The notes: a model not told the origin generated them from the letters alone. A DNA stretch of 64,000 nt from Orthonyx spaldingii (GCA_013397795.1 VZTJ01004191.1:62001-126000); one strand, 5' to 3'. Positions 24,129 to 36,531 are shown, counted from the first letter of the stretch. Translations and numbers: made by a program.

Positions 24129-25796
24129 CAAATGGAACTAATTTCGTGTTGCTAAAATACCCCAAAGAATGGGTCATTAGGAGACTGTGAGAAACTGTTC
24201 CCTGTATGAATAAGGGCTTTTTTATGTCAACTTTGATGAGGTAATGCATGGAATTTATTATTGCAGAGAGGAAATGCAGCTGTTGAGCCAAAATTTCCAG
24301 AAACAAAACAAATCTTTGAAATAATTCTTGTAATTTAAAACTCTACATTCCTGTTTTGCTTCTTTATCTAATTTTGAGCTGTTCCTCGCTATCTGAGGAG
24401 ATTAAGTATGATCCTTCGAAGATATCTAAGCTTGTTTTCTGCAAGGATGTTCTAAAGTGATATTAGTATCCCTGTATCTTTTCACCACAATCTCTCATTA
24501 AATTGAGGCGTGTATTTAATTATACAGAGGTATAATTAAATTTTCAGTTCTTTGGGTCAGAGACTTCGTAAGTGCACCTCAAAGATGCAGTGGCTGGCAT
24601 CTGGTTCCCATCAGAAAGTCCTAAATTTGAACTCTGTCTGCCACTTTTCAGCTTTACTAGTCCAGAAGGCATCACTACACCTTACAATGATTGAAAGTTG
24701 ACCATTACTCAGTTGGGTGCAGCAGAATTCCCAAGCCATGCTCTCTTCTGTGCATAAACTTTATGAAAAATCTTGCAAACATCAAGTGAGTTCGTATTCT
24801 CATGGGTAATGTTCTTTTTTCCCACTCTGATAACTTTTCATATGGCATTTTTAATCAGTGTTTCCTATTTAAAGCATCAGGTCTAGGAACTTGATGTACA
24901 GTCCTCAAATCCGTTGTATTCCTCCTTTATGACTGTAACTGCTCTGAGCATCAGCTTCTTTTCTGTAAACTAGAAATAGTGCCACCTCTCCACTTGTCTT
25001 TTTTTTTTTTTTTCTTCGTTTTTTTCATTTGTTTGGACTCCAAAATATCTTTGAGAAGGAACAGACTCCATGACTGCAGTATTGCTTGCTGGTAAATAGC
25101 TTTGCTGGGTTACATATGTGATGAATGCTGTACTTTCTTCCTTACTTACCAAATATTTGGACTTGAGAGGTTCTGTTGGTGGTATTCTCTGTACTGGTCT
25201 CTAAGGAAAATGGGAAATGAGTGTCACTTTTCACTTTCAGAGGAACCATTTCAGGAAGTTCTGGCAAATTGTTCTCTGTGCATTTCTGTGGTGATACACC
25301 TATAAATGGGATGTGTTTCAGATGGAAGCCACTTTTAGGGATGTGGCTGTTTGGAGCCAAACTATGGTGTTGATTGTAGTATCTGGAACACGCTGGGTTA
25401 TGCACTGTGTGAGGGATGTAAGCCTGCCCACTGAGTGTGTATAAATCAATATTAAACAACTGTGGCTTCAATCTGCAGCTGGTACTTCTGGTACATTCCA
25501 TTTTGCTCAGCTCCACTGGGCTCAGTGAGCAGAGGGATGTTTGATGCTTGATCCATGGGAGGCCAAGAATCAGAATTTCTGTGGAATTCTGTACAAAGCC
25601 TTTTGATGTAGCTCCTCTCGCGCCCACCTCTGTGTGCAGCATAAAATCTGCAGACACCCCAAGCTAGGTAGAAAATAAGCAGTCTTTACATCTTGTAAAA
25701 CAAAGGGTGTGAAACAAAGTTTGGAGTGTGTGATGTCACTCACCAGCAGCAGCACAAGTTTGTTTTACCTGGTTTTTCAGTTCCAAAAATTGCACG
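24129..25796 (-). other. Candidate nested antisense exons (unidentified)
   Basis: Three minus-strand segments look like exons. Segment A (25796-25744) follows a long T/C tract plus AAG and ends at GCTG|GTGAGT. Segment B (25647-25150) follows TGTCTGCAG and ends at TTTG|GTAAGTAAG. Segment C (24201-24129) follows TTCATACAG and ends at TTTG|GTAAGTAAC. A joins B across a 96-bp intron in an open frame, and B stays open for its whole 498 bases (a multiple of three). Reading on into C, the frame stays open for 16 more codons, then meets TAG. B encodes a hydrophilic, proline- and histidine-containing sequence with no domain I recognise. A decayed gene is possible: another frame of B is also open for its first ~60 codons. 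Chance is also possible, since a frame of about 170 codons is not rare in 64 kb. Confidence 0.2.
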
Positions 25797-26763
25797 CTTA
25801 AAAAAAGAAGAAAAAGATGAATTGTTGAAAGCCACTTTTCTGTTGCTCTGCATGGTTTTTCTCCTTCTGCTTGGCAACCTCCACACCTGCTGTTCTGACT
25901 ACTAAAAATTGTCCTTTCTTTTGTCCTGCAGGTATTTCTGCTTAAGAGGAGAGGACAAAGAATTGACTAGCATTTTCCTTGGTTCCTCTGCCATGTTACT
26001 TGCAAAATTAAGTTTTTGTTAACCATACAGTGTTCTTGGGGTTGAAAATGTAGGGATTTTAATTAGAAAGGCAGTGAGCTAGGACAGTTGCAGAAGTACA
26101 GCCATGTACTGCCCTTAAAACCAGTTTTTTAATGTATTTGTTGTGTGCAGCACTGAAAAATGTCATTTTCTCCTGCAGTGTGAGGCTGGTGTATTCAGTC
26201 AGAATGAGGCAAAAGAACAGGTGAAAAGGAAGTTACTCCCACCTTCGACTGTGCATTTTTTCTTTCCAACATTTCTTGGTTAAGGCTCCTACACAGTTTC
26301 CTTTTTCCTTAGCTGGTGCAGTGACAGCTCCTCTTCCTGTTGGAGTCTGCTTTAGGAACAACCTTCATTTGTGGTGTTACTGAGAAACATTTCAGTACAT
26401 GAAACATTTGCAGATGTTTTAAGGGGAGAGGCAAATTCTTTTGGAGTTGTACCTGCTGATGCTTGTGGGTCCCTTTCATCTTGGTTCTGTGACTTCTCAG
26501 TTTACTGCAGTGGGTGTTTTTCATCATTATCTTTAATGAGAGGGTGAGGAAGATTCGGCCAAAATGTTTGCAGAAATTCAAAGAGTTATTTTCTTTTAAG
26601 GGACTAGTTTCAGGTTTTAAAAATGAAGAAGTCCTGCCTTTTGCACATTGAGGTTTTACCCTTAGGAAAGTTGGAATAATGCTGCCAAAATACCTGTAGG
26701 GCAGATCCATCTATGTCAGATAAGCTACACTTTGTGTTTGCATGGTTAAATGATCCTCGTGGG

Positions 26764-26819
26764 NNNNNNNNNNNNNNNNNNNNNNNNNNNNNNNNNNNNN
26801 NNNNNNNNNNNNNNNNNNN
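26764..26819. other. Assembly gap (56 N)
   Basis: A run of 56 unknown bases is followed closely by 13 consecutive G residues at 26835-26847. The G run probably stopped the reads. The given gap length may not be the real one. Confidence 0.95.
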
Positions 26820-27299
26820 TTAAATGGTCGCGTTGGGGGGGGGGGGGAAGAAGTATTTTTGCATTTTGCAATGTTTAATTGGGTTGTAAAGGAATGAGTA
26901 ATAATTTGTATTCATAAAAGGAAACATCACTTCTAAGATGATGGAAAGAGGAAAAAAGTATTTATGAGAATTCTGATTTCCTTTGTATTTGTCCTGATTA
27001 ATGTTTTTTTGAGCTGACTGCAATTTTTGTTTAACCTGCTCCTCATATTTTTTCACTTTTGAACAAAATAGTGTTTGAAAATGTCTGCAGACCCAGAGCG
27101 ACAGGAGGTTAGAAACCCATCTGATTAGATACAGACGTTGATAATTGGTGTTTAAGAATGTGAGAATGAAATAAAATTTAGATGTCACAGGCTTTGTACG
27201 GGAAGATTTAAGTTTCGGAAGAGGCCATTTTGAAAGGAAAACGTGTCCAAAATGTTCCCAGAGAGACCAAAAGTAGTTTTTGGTTTCTGTATACATACA

Positions 27300-30200
27300 G
27301 CTGATGGCATACTGGGGAAACCAAAAATGTGCTCACATTTTTCACTAGATAAACTGCTGATATATTACTTTTTTCTCAAATGGATATTAAAAATACGTTA
27401 GCCAGGTGTACTGCCCTTTTTATAGGTACACACATTCTCAAGTTTTACAGCCATACTGTAAAGCAGAGATGAGGGATTAGATCTGGGAGTTTTTTAAAAC
27501 CTGGCTGCTATAAAACCTCTAATCTTACCGTCAAAACTCATTTTATTTCTTAGTAAAATTCTTTAAAATTTCTTGGACAAACTGTTTCACGTAAACTAGT
27601 AAAAGTTATATTATCAATTTAAGACTTAGTAATATTTTAAATTAAAGCACATTTGCTCTGGTTCCATATTGAAAGTAGCTCAAAAAACACAAGTAGAAGT
27701 TTCCCTAGAGAAGAGCCTTGTGTTTCTTAAAAACTGAAATTTGATTAACAATAGAGATTTGTAATCACTTAAAAATATATCCTATCTCTTTCTTAAGCTC
27801 TCTTAGAAAATTATTACAAACCTTTGTGTATTTCCTTATCATTCCTGCCTCATGGGAGACCGAGACCATTCATAATTTCAGAGTGAAAATTCAGTTGTCT
27901 TAGGTGACTTTGTTCAGTGCATAGTTTGATAGCCTCACCCTGCCAGATTTATGAATTCATTAACGAAGCACTCGGTTGAGCTCCCACAGATTGTAGATGT
28001 TGGGTTGAACAAAATCCCCTCATCTGACTCAGGAATCCAGGTGTACATCTGAACTGAGTTATTTCACTAAAAATAAGGATCCTGGATGACTACAACAAAC
28101 CTTTATCAGCTGCCTACGCTCAGTCTGATAAAGGACTTGTAAATGAGAAAATACAAATATTTTAGTCTCAGTGGTTCAGAGCCTTAGGGAAGGTTGCAGC
28201 TCTTGGCTGCTGAATGAATCTTTATTAGTGACAAGTGAGAAAGTTGCCACTAACTTGTAGCTGAAGTTCATGACCAGTGTCAGTAAATCATCATGACTGC
28301 AGCTGCTTTTACAAAGCTGACTGTCTCCACAAAGTAATTTTTAGGTATTTTTCCCCAAAATGAGGCCTGATGTATACAGTGGAGGGCCGGTAGGACAGAT
28401 AAGAGTTTAAAATGTTCTGACCTTTATCAGCAATAAATCTAGGAAATCAAACCTTTATTCTGCCAAATGCAAATATGTAACAAATCACTTATTTGCACTA
28501 CAGCTGCATTACAGTATTATCTTTAATATCTTTAGATGTGCTGTGGAGCACATTTGGAATTTGCCTGTCAATAAAGAGTTTGTGCTCTCTTGTGGAACTT
28601 TCTCATCATTTAAATTTTGTGATTATAAGGTCTGAATGCACCACTGACTCTCTAAAATTAATTCTCTTGTAATAAAGGGATCCTTTAACTTCTGTATCAG
28701 ACTCTACTGTGCATTGTGCTTAGGGTGGGAACTGCTGAAACCCATTTCCTTGGATGTGTGTCAGGATGTGTGGTGTGGGACAGTTCCCAACGACCAACTA
28801 AATGCATTGGTGGGAAGGGGTAAAAGAGGCAGGGGATGAATGAGTGGCTTTGACAGCTGACACTTGTGGCATGTGCAGGTTTCTTGGCCTCATCCTGTTA
28901 ACAACAGCTTGAAGTTCACAAGACGGTCTTCAGGCTGTACTTTGGAGCTTTATTTTTCAGGATTCATGCGTGTTGTCCCTTCATAACTGTTTGGAGAACA
29001 GCTGTGGGAAATAATAAATGTGGGGGGTGAAATAAAACAAAGCACTCCATATTTTCTATTATAAAATTCATAAAATAAGGTGAAAGAATTTTGTGGCCAA
29101 GATAGTGTCATGTACATTTGCTCATCTTTAGCAGTACTAAAGCCCTGACTGCAAATGCTTTAGCTGCAGTTGGGTAGAGACTCACACATGCTTAACTTCC
29201 AGCATATGTGTAGTAAGATGTTTCTAGGGAAGAGGCACTGAGTAATGTTAATGCTGCATCATAATCCTGAAGGTTTTCTACCAGCAGCTCCTTTTCATAG
29301 GTTGTTTCAAGTAAGACAACTGTCAACTGAAAGCTAGTGTCTGTTTTTCATAAACATTTTCTTGAGGTTATTGCAGTGTGAAACCACATGTTTTCTTAAT
29401 AATCAGGTTTTCTTTCATGCCAGTTATATTACGCCCTTTGTAATAAGCCTGTAATTTCATTGTAATAGCATTTATGAGCACATACTGGATGCATTTTTAA
29501 GCCCTCTTTAATGTGAGAAGTGAACAGAGCCGGACTAGGAGTTAGGTTTGGATCACAGCCTCTTCTTTTCTACCTAATTTTAAACAGCTTGATGCCCTGG
29601 TCATGTTACTCATCCCCTTACTGCTGCAACAGTGAACCAGCATTGTCTGTCATGTACCCTGATGCATTTTTACTTGTGTAGTTTTGTCTGTGTGTAGATG
29701 TGCCTCTCTTGGTTTATCAGGTATTTACCTGTCTATCCTTTGAGTAAATGAGAATTAGCAGAAGCTCCGTGGCTCTCTGCACTTTGGTAGTGCTGTGTTT
29801 TTATTTACCTTGGAAGACCTGGTAGCTATTGGGATGTTTATTAGGACTTTCAGGGCACTAAGAAAACACAAGCAACTAGAAATGAAATGACACTGAAGTT
29901 ACTTGCACAACCTTGCTGTAAAGGATAGAGGCAGATAAAAGAGGGAGCATAGAAGGTGTAACAAGAATGTGTTTTAAGGAAAGAATGCAAGAAGTGTAAG
30001 TTGTTAGCCTAAGAAAAGGCTGAGTGAAGATATGATAGCACTTCTTGTGCTATTAATTAAAAGATGGATGCGAAGAGGCGTAACCAGTGTGTCTGTAGGT
30101 AAATCATTCTCCAGCTCTACTGCTAATAGGAAGGGCTTGACACAAAGCAAAGGAGCTGCAAGTTGGGCATAGGGAAACCTTTCTAGGGTAGAGAAACACT

Positions 30201-30876
30201 CCAGGGAGTTGCCTGAGAAGGTTAGAAAACCACTGGTGGTGGAAATCCTGCAAAGTTCTGCTAAGAATGGTTTAGATGTTCTTAATCTGGTGACAGGAAG
30301 AGGGATCAAATGATCTCCTGAATTGCCCTATTTTCAGTTGTTTTATGCAGAAAGAAAACTTGTGAGGCAGTACTGATGTATTTAATAAACTCCCTTGCTA
30401 GCTCCTTTTGTTCTTCGTACTAACCAAAAAAATGCAAAGTGTGCATTGTTTTTCAAACATCTCATCTAAACATAACTTTTCCTTCAAAGCCAGGGGAAGA
30501 TAATTTCTTCGTCAGAATCTTCCCTCATGAAATGGTTGTTTCTCTTGGCAGCTTTTCTTTGCAGTGATTCACTGATTCCCTTCAAGAAAAGACAGCTAGA
30601 TAAAACTATGAGGATAACCAAAGCAGTGTAGGTAGGAGCAGAGCGAGAGCTAAAATGTCAGGGAGAAGTAAAATCTGGCATAATGAGCTGATACATTTAT
30701 ATGGTCCCCTTGATCATAACATTGCAGCACCTCTCCTTTGAGTGCTGCTCTCTTTGGATCGTGCATGGCTGCATCTTCTGCAAGGGAAAGCAATATTCTG
30801 AACAGAATCCTTATTCATGAGAAGATAGCAAAAAACTTAAAACACATGATAGAGGACCATTTCTTCTACTCCAGAG
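27300..30876 (+). other. Intron 1, fourth part; no gene seen
   Basis: AT-rich sequence with no recognisable exon or repeat family. The stretch around 28380-28600 is rich in TTATC, AATAAA and CAAATG words and may be conserved noncoding DNA, but that is only an impression. Confidence 0.5.
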
Positions 30877-31000
30877 TGTCATGGTTTAACCCTGGCCTGC
30901 AACTGAGTACCATACAGCTGCTTGCTTATTGACAATAATAATAATAAATGATGATGAAGAAGAAGAGAGGGGAATAGGGACAAAATGTGGAAAAACAGTG
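30877..31000 (-). mobile_element. LTR fragment, avian ERV type, decayed
   Basis: The segment begins TGTCATGGTTTAACCCTGGC and continues with CAACTGAGTACCATACAGCT. This is the reverse complement of the 3' end of the avian LTR type also seen at 37687-38104 (AGCTGCCCACC then GGGCTGACC...CACA). It then passes into ATAATAATAA/GATGATGAAGAAG simple sequence and A-rich DNA resembling the complement of the LTR's internal part. The other end could not be located, so the copy is truncated or too diverged to follow. Confidence 0.6.
30935..30972 (+). repeat. Trinucleotide-rich simple repeat (AAT, ATG, AAG units)
   Basis: Runs of ATA/ATG/AAG triplets follow one another within the LTR fragment. A second, separate AAT-type tract lies at about 31386-31405. 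Confidence 0.75.
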
Positions 31001-34000
31001 AAAGCAAGGCCTCTAAATATGTGATTCCTCAACCATTTCTTTAGTCTGCTTTCTGGTGTAGCTGCAGAGATTCCTGTGATTGCCAGCAGAAGGGAGGACG
31101 TGGTGTGAGGGTACAAATCTGAAAGGAAAAGGAAAATGATGGGCATCATCCTTACCTCCACAGTGACCACAAATAAGCTTAGAAGGGGGCATTAAAAATG
31201 AAAACTGGCACATTAGACCACCCTTCTAACTGCTGATTTTCAGAACTAGAAGGAAAACCTAATCACACAGCCTCCAGGCCCTCAAATTTTACTCAAAAAA
31301 CGAAAAAAGAGACTACAACTAAATCTTCCTTTCCTCTGTCCTTGCGATGTAATTCTTATTTTAAAATGCCATCAGTCTTTAGTTGTAATAATAATAAATA
31401 ATAATTTATTTATCTAGATCACTGCTAATTACCGTGTTTCTGCCCTCTCTATTCTGTGGCCTGACACCAGGAAATAGTTTGTATGATTTAGGCTCTTCCT
31501 TGTAGCGTGTCACCAGTTGTCCTGCACATCTCTTCCAGTGGCTGATTGGGCTCTAATAGTGCAGGGATGTCATCATGGTAATGCATGAAATACAGTTTTG
31601 CCTTAACCAGAGAGCAGCATCTAAAAAATTCAGAATAGTCAAGGAGTGAGCAGTTAGTTGCATTTCTGACTCCCGAAAAATGGTCTTATTCTGTGTAATG
31701 ATCACTGAAATGATAAAATTATTGCTTATAAATTAATTAAGGTGTAAAATTGGAGCATTTCCCTACTGTCACAAATGTATACCTAGATGTACATATGGAT
31801 TCATTTACACAGACTCGGTCACTCTGCTGGTTTTGATGTGCAGCTCTCGCTGTTCTGGTCCCCCACTCTGATCCTCCCAGCTGACACTCAGTAGAATATA
31901 AGCATTGCATGATTTGGATTAAAATGCCAATTTCATTGTTTCCCATTCTGTTGGATGTAATTGAATCAAATTTCCCTCCCTGAAAAGCTTATACATTTCT
32001 ACCTGCAGTGCTGTTTAAGAAATTACCAGTGAGGCTGTACTTAGTTACTAGCAGGGTTGTACTTTCCAAGACATGCATCTGATTTCCAGATTTAGTCTTC
32101 CACAACTGATAAGAAGCTTTTTTTCATCATTCTCACTGCCTGCTCAAATTGCATGCTACTAAAGTGAGATATTTTAGAGGCATCTACTACATTATAACTA
32201 TCTTTAAGTTAGTCAACAACCCTGAGAGAAATAAAGTTAACTTTGTCATAAGCCCATAGTGATCACATCAGTTATTTTTCTTTCCTTAATTATTTGTTAA
32301 TTGGAATGTATATTAACCATGCCATTAATTTTGTCTAGATCAACATCACGCTCACAAGCCTGTAATTACCTGGATTATCTCATTTACTTCGAAAAATGTT
32401 CTTATATCTCTTCAGGTCCTCTGAAAGTTGCCGTTGCTTCCCAACAAAGTGAAAAAAATGATATATATGTCCCCCAGCCAGCTGTGCTGCAATAACTAGG
32501 TACAAATTGCACAGAATTGCAAATATCAAATTATAAACCTTAGTATCAACTCATTAATGTCATCTTGAATTATTCTTGATATGGAAATATTTAATAGTCT
32601 CAGCTATACCAAATGTCTTTGTCGTCCCAGATACGCAACAGGGGTGCTTATTGATCTCTTTTTAATTAACTATTGTGAAGGCCAAGATTTCCCTTAGTAA
32701 TGAATCACTACCAGAATTCCTGCAGCTTTGGTTTACTCAGGAAAATATCAAATTATTTTTATTCCTATCAATATTGGCAATAGCTTGTTCTTTGTAGCTG
32801 TTTTTCTTGATTAAACTCCTATGTTCTCAACCTCTGGCTTATATTCATTATTATTCCTTTTTTTTTTTTTTTAATACAATTCCAACTTCAAGTCTGCTTA
32901 GTTTTCTAATTCATATGATTTATTCCTTCCGAAGAAAATGAAGCAGCTTTTTCAAACAGTATTGATGAGAAATATTCTTACTTAGCATTCATAGTTTATT
33001 GCACTTTTCTTTTCTTATCAGCATTACAGTTCCAAATTGTTTTCCCCTGAAGGAACTGGCTTATTTTAAAGCTACAAATACAGTGGTTTGGGTGTTAATC
33101 ACGCTTGCAGAAAACAGTGATTTTTAGGTTTGTGATCTGTTGTTTTACATGTGCTAAGATACTTCTCGGTGAATCTGCTCGTGCCACACACAGCATTTTG
33201 TGTTGGTGAGAAATCTTTTGCCTCTCAACACTTCGTAGGTAGCACCGTGTCTCCTCTCCAGTGCCCACGTCTGTTACTCAGAATTCTCACGGTGTGTTAA
33301 TTTTCACCCCCTCCCCCTTTTGTTACGTGCAGGTGCTATTGTTTTGGGAGATTTTAATTTGATTCAGTAGGTTGTAGCAGACACCAGCTAGTAAACCACG
33401 TAGTATTTATAGGACACAGTGCTTATTTCACAAGCATTTGGGAAAATGTGTCTCTTGAGGTGGCGGGAACAGCGTAATTTTTACAGAAATTGCCATTTCC
33501 CTTTCTTTTTTTTTCCCAAGCTGCTCCTTTGTGAACACCTTTAAACAATTTTAGCAGCACAGGAGTTGGACTCTCCACACCAGCTTGCCGCGGCGCCATC
33601 CTGTCTGTGTCCCAAGCTCCAGTGTTCGTGTACAAAGGCAGAAATGGCCGCTTGTGTTGTGCCCTGCTGCCAGTGTGAGTCCAGGATGCTGGAGACTCCC
33701 AAAACGCAGCGTTGGTTGGATTTATTGGTGACATCAGGACCTGGGTGGTGACACCTGGGACAGGCTCTGCTGCAGCTGCTGGCGTTGAGTCAACGTGGAG
33801 AGAGGATGAGTTTGGACTCACCTTGTCTGGGAAACACCAAGGAGAGCCTTTGTAGGAGGGCTGCCAGTCAAATCAAACCACATCACTTCTGGCTCCCCAT
33901 CCTAGGAAAACAACAAATAATAATCCCGTGAAAGGCTCTGATTCTAATGCAAAGACGTTTTTTGAAGTGTTTCCAACTATCTCAGTTGCTTGACCCACTT

Positions 34001-34449
34001 TCTGAGCGACTGCACCCTCTAATGGGGTAAAACAGATTGACTTTCAAAGCAGCCAATTTATTTTTATGTTGTTTATTCCTTTCTAGCCCTTACACGTATA
34101 ATACAATAGCCTGTTCTCCTGACAGTAAAACAAGCACAGTTTTGCTGGATGTAAATTACAGGGGATGTATGAATATTCAGTAAAGACTTTATATGATTCA
34201 TCTCTACTCTGGGTTAATGCAAAGTATGTAAACAGCTGTATTTATTCATGGTGAAACAAGAAAGGAATTTTAATCATAGAAAGGAGAATTTGTTTCACTT
34301 CTAAGTCCACAAAAATATATGATTTTTTTTTTTTTCCCTACTGTATGAATCCATCTCATTTGACCAAAGCTTTGTGGGGAAGCGAACATTTGAACAGCAA
34401 AAGGAGATGAAACAGACACTTAATCATGGTTGTGCATCCTGTCCAACAG
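31001..34449 (+). other. Intron 1, last part; no gene seen
   Basis: AT-rich sequence with a GC-richer patch at about 33570-33850 that may be an old repeat I cannot name. The intron ends at the acceptor TGCATCCTGTCCAACAG. A T run and pyrimidine tract at 34322-34338 lies about 110 bases upstream of that acceptor. Confidence 0.5.
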
Positions 34450-34481
34450 GTAATTCTCTAATGGACCAATGAAAGCCAACG
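34450..34481 (+). other. SHISAL1: 5' UTR part of exon 2 with two upstream ATGs
   Basis: An acceptor ending CCAACAG suggests that the exon starts at 34450. The 32 untranslated bases hold two ATGs. That at 34461 is in frame with the SHISAL1 start but stops after three codons (TGA at 34470-34472). That at 34469 is in another frame and overlaps the main start. The in-frame TGA shows that the protein cannot begin farther upstream in this exon. The acceptor is immediately followed by GTAATT, so the site also resembles a recursive splice point. The exact exon start is moderately certain. Confidence 0.5.
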
Positions 34482-34548
34482 ATGACAAGTTGTGGTCAAC
34501 AGTCCTTGAATGTGCTGATGGTTCTGCTCTCGTTACTCTTGTCAGCAG
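34482..34548 (+). CDS. SHISAL1: SHISAL1 coding exon 1 of 3: start codon and signal peptide
   Basis: Encodes residues 1-22, MTSCGQQSLNVLMVLL followed by SLLLSA, and ends one base into codon 23 at a GTAACT donor (34549). This matches the start of human SHISAL1 as I remember it, with small conservative changes. Residues from about L9 onward, completed by VLSA from the next exon, form a typical signal-peptide hydrophobic core and cleavage region before H27, so the protein is inferred to enter the secretory pathway. The start is supported by an A at -3, an in-frame stop 10-12 bases upstream, and agreement with the human N-terminus. The exon lies about 33 kb from the CpG island and 6 kb from the next coding exon. 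Confidence 0.93.
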
Positions 34549-34668
34549 GTAACTTTTGTAATTTATTTTTGCTGGTGTGTGCCATAGGGAGAAAATAGTT
34601 GCAATTTAATACTGGCTTCCTAAAAAATAAACAGGATCAAATGATTGTTAATTTAATAATAAATAAAC

Positions 34669-34726
34669 CATAGAATCATTGAATAGTTGAGGCTGAAAGG
34701 GACCTTCAAGATCATCTAGTTCCAAT
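34669..34726 (-). mobile_element. CR1 LINE 3' end fragment
   Basis: ATAGAATCATTGAATAG, then GAAAGGGACCTTCAAGATCA and TCTAGTTCC, is the reverse complement of the CR1 3' terminus (GATGATCTC...GGTCCCTTCCAAC...ATTCTATG). Only about 58 bases remain, as in many severely 5'-truncated CR1 copies. Confidence 0.75.
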
Positions 34727-36498
34727 ATAAATTGAGCCTCTTTGTATTTAACAACTGGAAGCTGGAATTTGAAATGGAATTGAAAATTCAGTTTAAGAAG
34801 AAAGCAGACTGGAAAGAGTAGCTTTATTTCTTGTGATCTGCTATTTTTTCAGCTCACCTAAAAGAAAAGAATAATTTCTATACCACCATAAAACATATGC
34901 ATTTTGCTAAATAACCATCCACTGGAAGCAGAGCAAGTCAGGTTCCAGTTGTGTTTTTCTATGTGCACACCAGAGTATGTAAAGCATCCGAAGGATTGAA
35001 GTTGGAATCCATGTAATTTTCCTGAATCTAAGGAATTTACTGGACTAGAGATTTTTCTCCTGATGTAGTTCTGCTCCAGATATTTGCTACTAGCACACAG
35101 AAAGGGTTTGTGTGGAAATGTGCCAGAGGAAATGTGGAAATTCTCAGTTAGACTGAGAATTAGTTGAGTGCTCTAATGATTGGTTGTATGTGTTCTTCAG
35201 AAATTATTTATGGCATTAGAGTTTTCTGTAATTCTGAATGAATATTTAAAAAAAAAACACTTAAAAGGGTCTCAGTCCAAACAGATGTGGTCCTACAGGT
35301 TTTTAACTTGCAGTTCAATCTCTTTTATGCTCAATTCTTGAAGCAGTTTTTAATACAAAAAGGCTTTTTTTTTCCAATCACTGCTCCTTATTCCCTTGTA
35401 GTACATCACATCCCCAACCGCCATAGTTAAAACTTTACCAGGCATCATGCTTCCTAAAGTATCCTTGTGCTCCAGTCAAAATTGTTACTACTCAGTAGTT
35501 TTAATATTCATAAAATATTAGTGTTCATATCCTTGTCAGTCAGTTCTAGCATGTGTTTTGTTGCCCACGGTCTCACTGCTTGTTTGCAGTGTTCAAGTTG
35601 ATTCTTGCTAATGACAGTTCAGTATTTAGCTCTGACACAGCCCTTTTGCTAACAATGTTATGATCAATTAGACCTCTCCTCTGCTCGTGGTAAAGCATTC
35701 TTTCCCTTTAGAGCCCTTCCCCATGTATGACACTGCTTCCCTAATTATGGAACTGCCCTCCTCCTCTGGTGGGCTCAGATCAGGCACAGGGGCTGGAGCT
35801 GCTTCTTCGTTGTCTGCTAGGCTAAGAAATTTCCAAAATCTACCTCCCTGGTGTAGGAATGAAGTCAATTATCAAGAAGTCTTCAATGAAATGATCAAAC
35901 ATCACAAAACTTTCCCAGCTGCTTCAGTCTCTTCTGTTGATTTTTAAGTTTTCATACCTTTGCCACTCTTCATAGGGAGTTCTACTAGAACTATCCTGAG
36001 GTCCCACTCCTCCAACCCATTTCCTCAAGATGATTTAAATACTGGAGTTGAGTGGGACACTGTAACTGCACTGTGTATGCAAATAACTGTATTCAGCCAC
36101 TGGTGTATTCCCTCAAACCCAGACATAAATCCAGCATTCTGATTTTTTTTTTTTCCTCTTAGCAGTGCTGCCTCTGAAGTGCAGTGTTTTCATTTGAAAC
36201 CAATTACACATAGCTTTTACTTCTTCATGATTCTTCTGTTAACACTGATAACTATTGGCCTTGTAAATGTGTATTTTATCGTTTTGTTGCTCCTTGGCTG
36301 TTGGTATTTTATTATCTGATGTCCACTATCAGCATATAGAGTCCAGGCTTAATCTGAAATCATCACAAGCCTTTCATGCCAGCCAGACTTTCCTCCTTGT
36401 GGAATTTTGCCACTGTCATCTGTAGGAACGGGTTTAGGTCATTGGTAACTCACACACATTTTACAGGAGGAAATGTATTATTATTTTTCAGCCAACCA

Positions 36499-36531
<33 letters not shown>

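Noticed and set aside
35687..35947. 86-codon + strand frame with Pro/Ser/Gly-rich start
   Set aside because: It has no flanking splice sites, no family resemblance and a length expected by chance, so it is not listed as a gene.
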